Below are positions 60,843-64,000 of a stretch of 64,000 nt of DNA, piece by piece; within the stretch, counting starts at the first letter, position 1, and each line of letters begins with the position of its first letter. The notes beneath the pieces were generated by a model. That model was not told the DNA's origin. It ran no database searches and was given only the letters and a program-made list of their open reading frames with translations. The stretch covers positions 69,480,864-69,544,863 of the forward strand of contig CM066993.1 in the NCBI GenBank assembly GCA_033977485.1, written 5' to 3'. Origin of the DNA: Hydrangea macrophylla. Taxonomy: Eukaryota > Streptophyta > Magnoliopsida > Cornales > Hydrangeaceae. The position numbers and the translations under genes were made by a program.

Positions 60843-61444
60843 AGCGCGCCCGAACAAGTCAATTTCTAGAAACGCCAAAGTAATAATGCTTATAAGATAG
60901 TAAGTCCTCATGACGGCCAATAGTGAAATAAATGCTACTAAAAAGATATTTTTTGAAAGTTTAGTGTTAAGTCACCAATTACTCCAAACTTCAACATTTT
61001 ACTACCCAACCAACCATAACATATAAAAACTAGTCTCCAATATAGCACAATAATATATCTCCGGGTAAACAAACAAAAGAAAAGGCTTAGATTAGGCTAA
61101 GTGTTAAGAATCTAATATTTGTCTTCTTTTTTTTTTCTCGGAAAAGGGTTAATTAATAAAAAGAAAAGGCCAAAGGCATTGTACAAAGGTACAAGGGGTT
61201 ATTTGTCTATATAAGACTTTCCAGTCGATATGTTTCCATGGCTACACATTTATCCACAAAAGATGGGGACTATAACAATGTTATATTCGTAGTATCTCGA
61301 TCAATAAGATGATAAAATCAGCTGCAGAATCCAATAATGGCTAAATACTAAATGATGACGAGCAATTAACCTGCCAAAACATATCAATAAAGCTATCCAC
61401 AAAAATGCAATTATCCAACTTGATTCTTTGTATGCTACCCAAAC
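59856..61444 (-). CDS. DUF1475 membrane protein gene, two 3' exons
   Basis: DUF1475 proteins are small plant membrane proteins without a settled function. Minus-strand exon 61371-61444 follows TTTTTCTTTCGTATGCATTTCAG-type acceptor sequence and reads VWVAYKESSWIIAFLWIALL then ICFG, a transmembrane segment preceded by the family word AYKES. It splices (GT at 61370) to 60063, in frame: GSVTTCAYIVYQLFQLSSED then RVNLVLLNSRNR, the family's C-terminal part. The frame stays open to TGA at 59856-59858. Alternatively a GC donor (GCAAGT, just after AACAG at about 59,974) leads to a further exon. Codon use and conserved splice sites suggest a working gene. The upstream exons lie beyond the copia element that occupies the preceding intron and are outside the window. 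This is the only likely cellular gene here. Confidence 0.75.
60515..60785. repeat. Tandem duplication of about 140 bp in the DUF1475 intron
   Basis: TTTGTTTG..TAATTAGGAAAAACAGTTG through GTGTAAATAAAAGTAAAA and CCATTGTCACGTTAACT occurs twice (60,511-60,645 and 60,652-60,785), with length changes in the A runs and a small internal repeat (ACCAATTC) present only in the first copy. Confidence 0.8.
60787..60843. repeat. (TC)n and (TATC)n microsatellite
   Basis: About 44 bp of TC repeats followed by ATCTATCTATCT, inside the DUF1475 intron. Confidence 0.9.
61122..61200 (-). mobile_element. LINE-like 3' tail
   Basis: On the minus strand, TGTACAATGCCTTTGGCC and TTTTTATTAATTAACCC lead to TTTTCCGAG and a run of A's, the pattern of plant L1 3' ends. 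No coding part is attached; it is a short relic in the intron. Confidence 0.45.
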
Positions 61445-61492
61445 CTGAAATGCATACGAAAGAAAAAGAGATAAGATAAACAAATAAAACTA

Positions 61493-61673
61493 TGCATAAA
61501 ATAGAAATATGGAAAAGTTAATTTCTGTATTACTTACACCCTAGGCTATATAGGTTACAAGATTAATGAGAAAAAGGAAAGAGAATAAAAAGAAATAAAA
61601 ACTCATAACTACGGTCAACATGACCCATAAATAAGATAATAAGAAAATCTGAAATTAACTCCTAATTCCAACA
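61493..61673 (-). repeat. 3' LTR of the Ty1/copia element, 181 bp
   Basis: On the minus strand it starts TGTTGGAATTAGG right after the polypurine tract GGGGGAG and ends TTCTATTTTATGCA. A TATA-like CTATATAGCC lies in its 3' part. The next five bases outside are AACTA (61488-61492); the partner duplication is outside the window. Short LTRs of this size are usual in several copia lineages. Confidence 0.75.
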
Positions 61674-61680
61674 CTCCCCC

Positions 61681-64000
61681 TCAAGCTGGAGCGAAGACAT
61701 TGACAAGCCCAAGCTTGCCAAGAGACGATTGAAGAAGGGTAGGTCCAACAGACTTGGTAAACATATCAGCAGTTTGATCGGATGAGGGAACAAAACTTGG
61801 TACTATAACACCAGATTGAACTTTCTCCCGAATAAAATGGATATCCACCTCTACATGCTTAGTTCTCTCATGGAGAACAGAATCAGAAGACATCATAATG
61901 GCAGACTTGTTATCACAAAACAAGGTGGATGATCCTGCTACTGGGAAACCCAACTCACTTAGAAGAGATCGAAGCCATAAAAGTTCACACGTGCCCTGAG
62001 CCATGGCACGATACTCAGCTTCAGCAGAGGAACGTGAAACAACAGCTTGCTTCTTACTCTTCCAAGATATAAGATGACAACCATAAAACGTACAAAAACC
62101 AGAGGTAGAGCGTCTGTCACCCCTAGAGCCGGCATAATTTGCATCTGTAAAGCAGGAGAGACCTGACTGTGTGCCTGCTTTATAAAACAACCCAAGACCA
62201 GGACAAGTCTTGAGATACCGAAGAATATGATAAACAGCATCCAAATGAGAAGAACGCGGCGAGTGCATAAACTGGCTCACAACACTGACCGCAAAAGTAA
62301 GATCTGGTCTGGTGTTTGTTAGATAGATAAGACGACCCACAAGACGCTGATACACAGTAGGATCGGGCAAAAGCTCTCCCATTTCTGAAGTTAACTTAAG
62401 GTTTGGATCCATAGGCGACGAGGCAGGCCAACACCCAAGCATTCCCGTGTCCTGAAGAAGATCAAGGGCATACTTTCTCTGAGACAAAGAAATACTCTGG
62501 CGAGACCTAGCAACCTCAATACCAAGAAAGTAACGAAGAGAGCCCAAATCCTTAACATCAAACGATGTACCAAGATCACGCTTCACTTGAACAATACCAG
62601 ATGCATCATTACCAGTAATAATAATATCATCCACATATACTGAGACAATAATACACCTTCCCTGGGACTGGCGACGAATAAAACACGTGTGATCAGAATG
62701 GCACCGAGTAAACCCCATACCGAGAATAACATCACTAAAGCGACTAAACCAAGCCCGAGGAGATTGCTTGAGGCCATAAAGAGACTTGCGGAGGCGACAA
62801 ACCTTCCCAAAACACTCCCCCTGAGCCCGAAAACCTGGTGGGGGATCCATATAAATAGTCTCAGTCAAGTCACCATTAAGAAAAGCATTCTTAACATCGA
62901 GTTGGTGAAGGGGCCATGAATAAGAAGCTGCTAAAGAGACCAGAAGACGAACAGTAGTTAACTTGGCCACAGGAGCAAAAGTGGCACCATAGTCTTTACC
63001 AGGAATCTGAGTAAAGCCCTTAGCAACCAAACGAGCCTTATAGCGATCAATAGTTCCATCAGCCAAATACTTCAGGCTAAAGACCCATTTACACCCAATT
63101 GTACGCTCTCCCGCGGGAAGAGGAACAAGTTCCCATGTCTGATTACCCTGAAGAGCATCCATTTCTGCTTTCATAGCTGCCACCCACTTAGGATTCCGAA
63201 GAGACTCGTGAACCGAACGGGGAATAGGAATCGAATCCACATGACTAAGAAAAGACTGATAAGAAGGAGATAACCCCTAATAGGAAACATACTTAGAAAT
63301 AGGATGGTTAGTGCTATCAGACAACAAAAAACGAGCGGGGAGGCGACGAACACGAGTGGGATAACGGGGAGAAACAGTTTCAGGAGTAACAACAGGAGAT
63401 AAAGGAGAAGGGATACCTGAATCCGGAGAAGACGTTGGCAGGGGATCAGAGGGGCGTGGGCGGCGAGAATAGACCTGCGAGGGTTCACTAGTGATAACCG
63501 GAGGCAGGGAGTCACCGGTGGAGTCTAGAATAGGTACAGGACAGGGTAGAATAGACTCATCGGCCACAACTGGCTCCACCGGTGCCTGCCCTGCAGAAGG
63601 AGAGGAACCTGGAAAAAAATGAACAGTTTCCAGAAAAGTAACATCCAAATAATGATACAAGTGACGGGAAACAGGATCATAACAACGATACCCCTTTGAC
63701 ATGGAGGAGTATCCCAAGAAAACACAACGAACAGCTTTATCATCAAGTTTTGTCCGAGTAGGACTCCTATTTTGAACAAAACAAGTACATCCAAACACAC
63801 GTGGTAAAATAGGAAAAAGAGTGACATCAGGCTTAAGACAATGAAGAGGTGCCTTTCCTTCAAGGACACGACTGGGAGTACGATTAATAAGATAAGTGGC
63901 AGTTAGGACGGCCATATGCCAAAAACATTTAGGAACATTCATACCACACAAAAGACATCTCACCACAGACATGATGTGTCGGTTTTTTCGTTCCGCCACA
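61681..64000 (-). pseudogene. Ty1/copia gag-pol, integrase C-terminus to RNase H, one amber codon, 5' part outside
   Basis: The polyprotein copies the element's RNA and integrates it. On the minus strand from 64000: end of the integrase core (VAERKNRHIMS, then INRTPSRVLEGKAPL), the copia GKR-type region (GCTCFVQNR, FLGYSSMSKGYRCYD), a Pro/Ser-rich linker, TAG at 63277-63279, and in the same frame the reverse transcriptase (WVFSLKYLADGTIDRYKARL, LDVKNAFLNGDL, active site YVDDIIITG) and RNase H (DANYAGS, SSAEAEYRAMAQG, ADMFTK). It ends FAPA-TGA at 61681-61683, next to the polypurine tract. Apart from the amber codon no frameshift is seen in 2.3 kb, so the insertion is young. In this linker relatives have a sense codon; CAG to TAG is likely. 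It lies in the same orientation as the DUF1475 gene. Confidence 0.93.

Overview
The window is nuclear DNA of a flowering plant, almost certainly a eudicot. It is AT-rich, full of microsatellites and packed with nested plant-type transposable elements (CACTA, hAT, MULE, Harbinger, Helitron-like, Ty1/copia, LTR relics). The host genes it touches have plant-specific relatives: a DUF1475 membrane protein and a B2-type cyclin. No ribosomal, tRNA, organellar or bacterial feature was seen.

Layout. 1-10,442: the 3' part of a CACTA (En/Spm) transposon whose 5' end lies outside the window. It holds a TNP2 transposase broken by two in-frame TGA codons, then a six-exon Transposase_24 (TNP1-like) gene that still reads open, then about 500 bp of subterminal GTCACT/AGTGAC repeats and a terminal CACTACTACAAAA inverted repeat. 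It is inserted in the first coding exon of a hAT (TTF zinc-finger) transposase gene, whose 5' part and terminus fill 10,443-11,830. 11,831-18,996: repeats only, including a CpG-rich tandem block, a 1.7-kb fold-back with palindromic GTGAAATTTCAC words, a MITE, a short retroposon and a Helitron-type 3' hairpin. 18,997-29,624: a three-level nest, in which an LTR-like element holds a second LTR-like element that holds a MULE; each level has target-site duplications. 29,625-34,816: microsatellites, a 771-bp hAT derivative with a 40-C tract, and a 1-kb hairpin MULE. 34,817-39,055: a decayed Ty1/copia element with two LTRs and matching CATAG duplications. 39,056-47,800: AT-rich sequence with Helitron-like ends, a captured or duplicated cyclin B2 fragment with its introns (42,499-43,624) and a solo LTR. 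47,921-57,470: a MITE split by a solo LTR, a Harbinger-type element split by a 3.2-kb solo LTR, and a further LTR relic with paired GGATCGATCC palindromes. 57,470-64,000: the 3' exons of a DUF1475 host gene on the minus strand, with a nearly intact Ty1/copia element (one amber codon) in its intron, 48 nt from a splice acceptor.

The only plausible cellular gene is the DUF1475 gene. Everything else is mobile or derived from mobile DNA. The transposase genes form two systems that no longer work as units: the CACTA pair (TNP2 broken, accessory gene open) and the hAT gene disrupted by the CACTA insertion. I found no clear evidence of a new cellular system. The most unusual signals are families of short perfect palindromes and hairpin-forming repeats inside otherwise non-coding elements: GTGAAATTTCAC, GGATCGATCC, CpG-rich GCGCGAGCG words and a four-copy 29-bp repeat.
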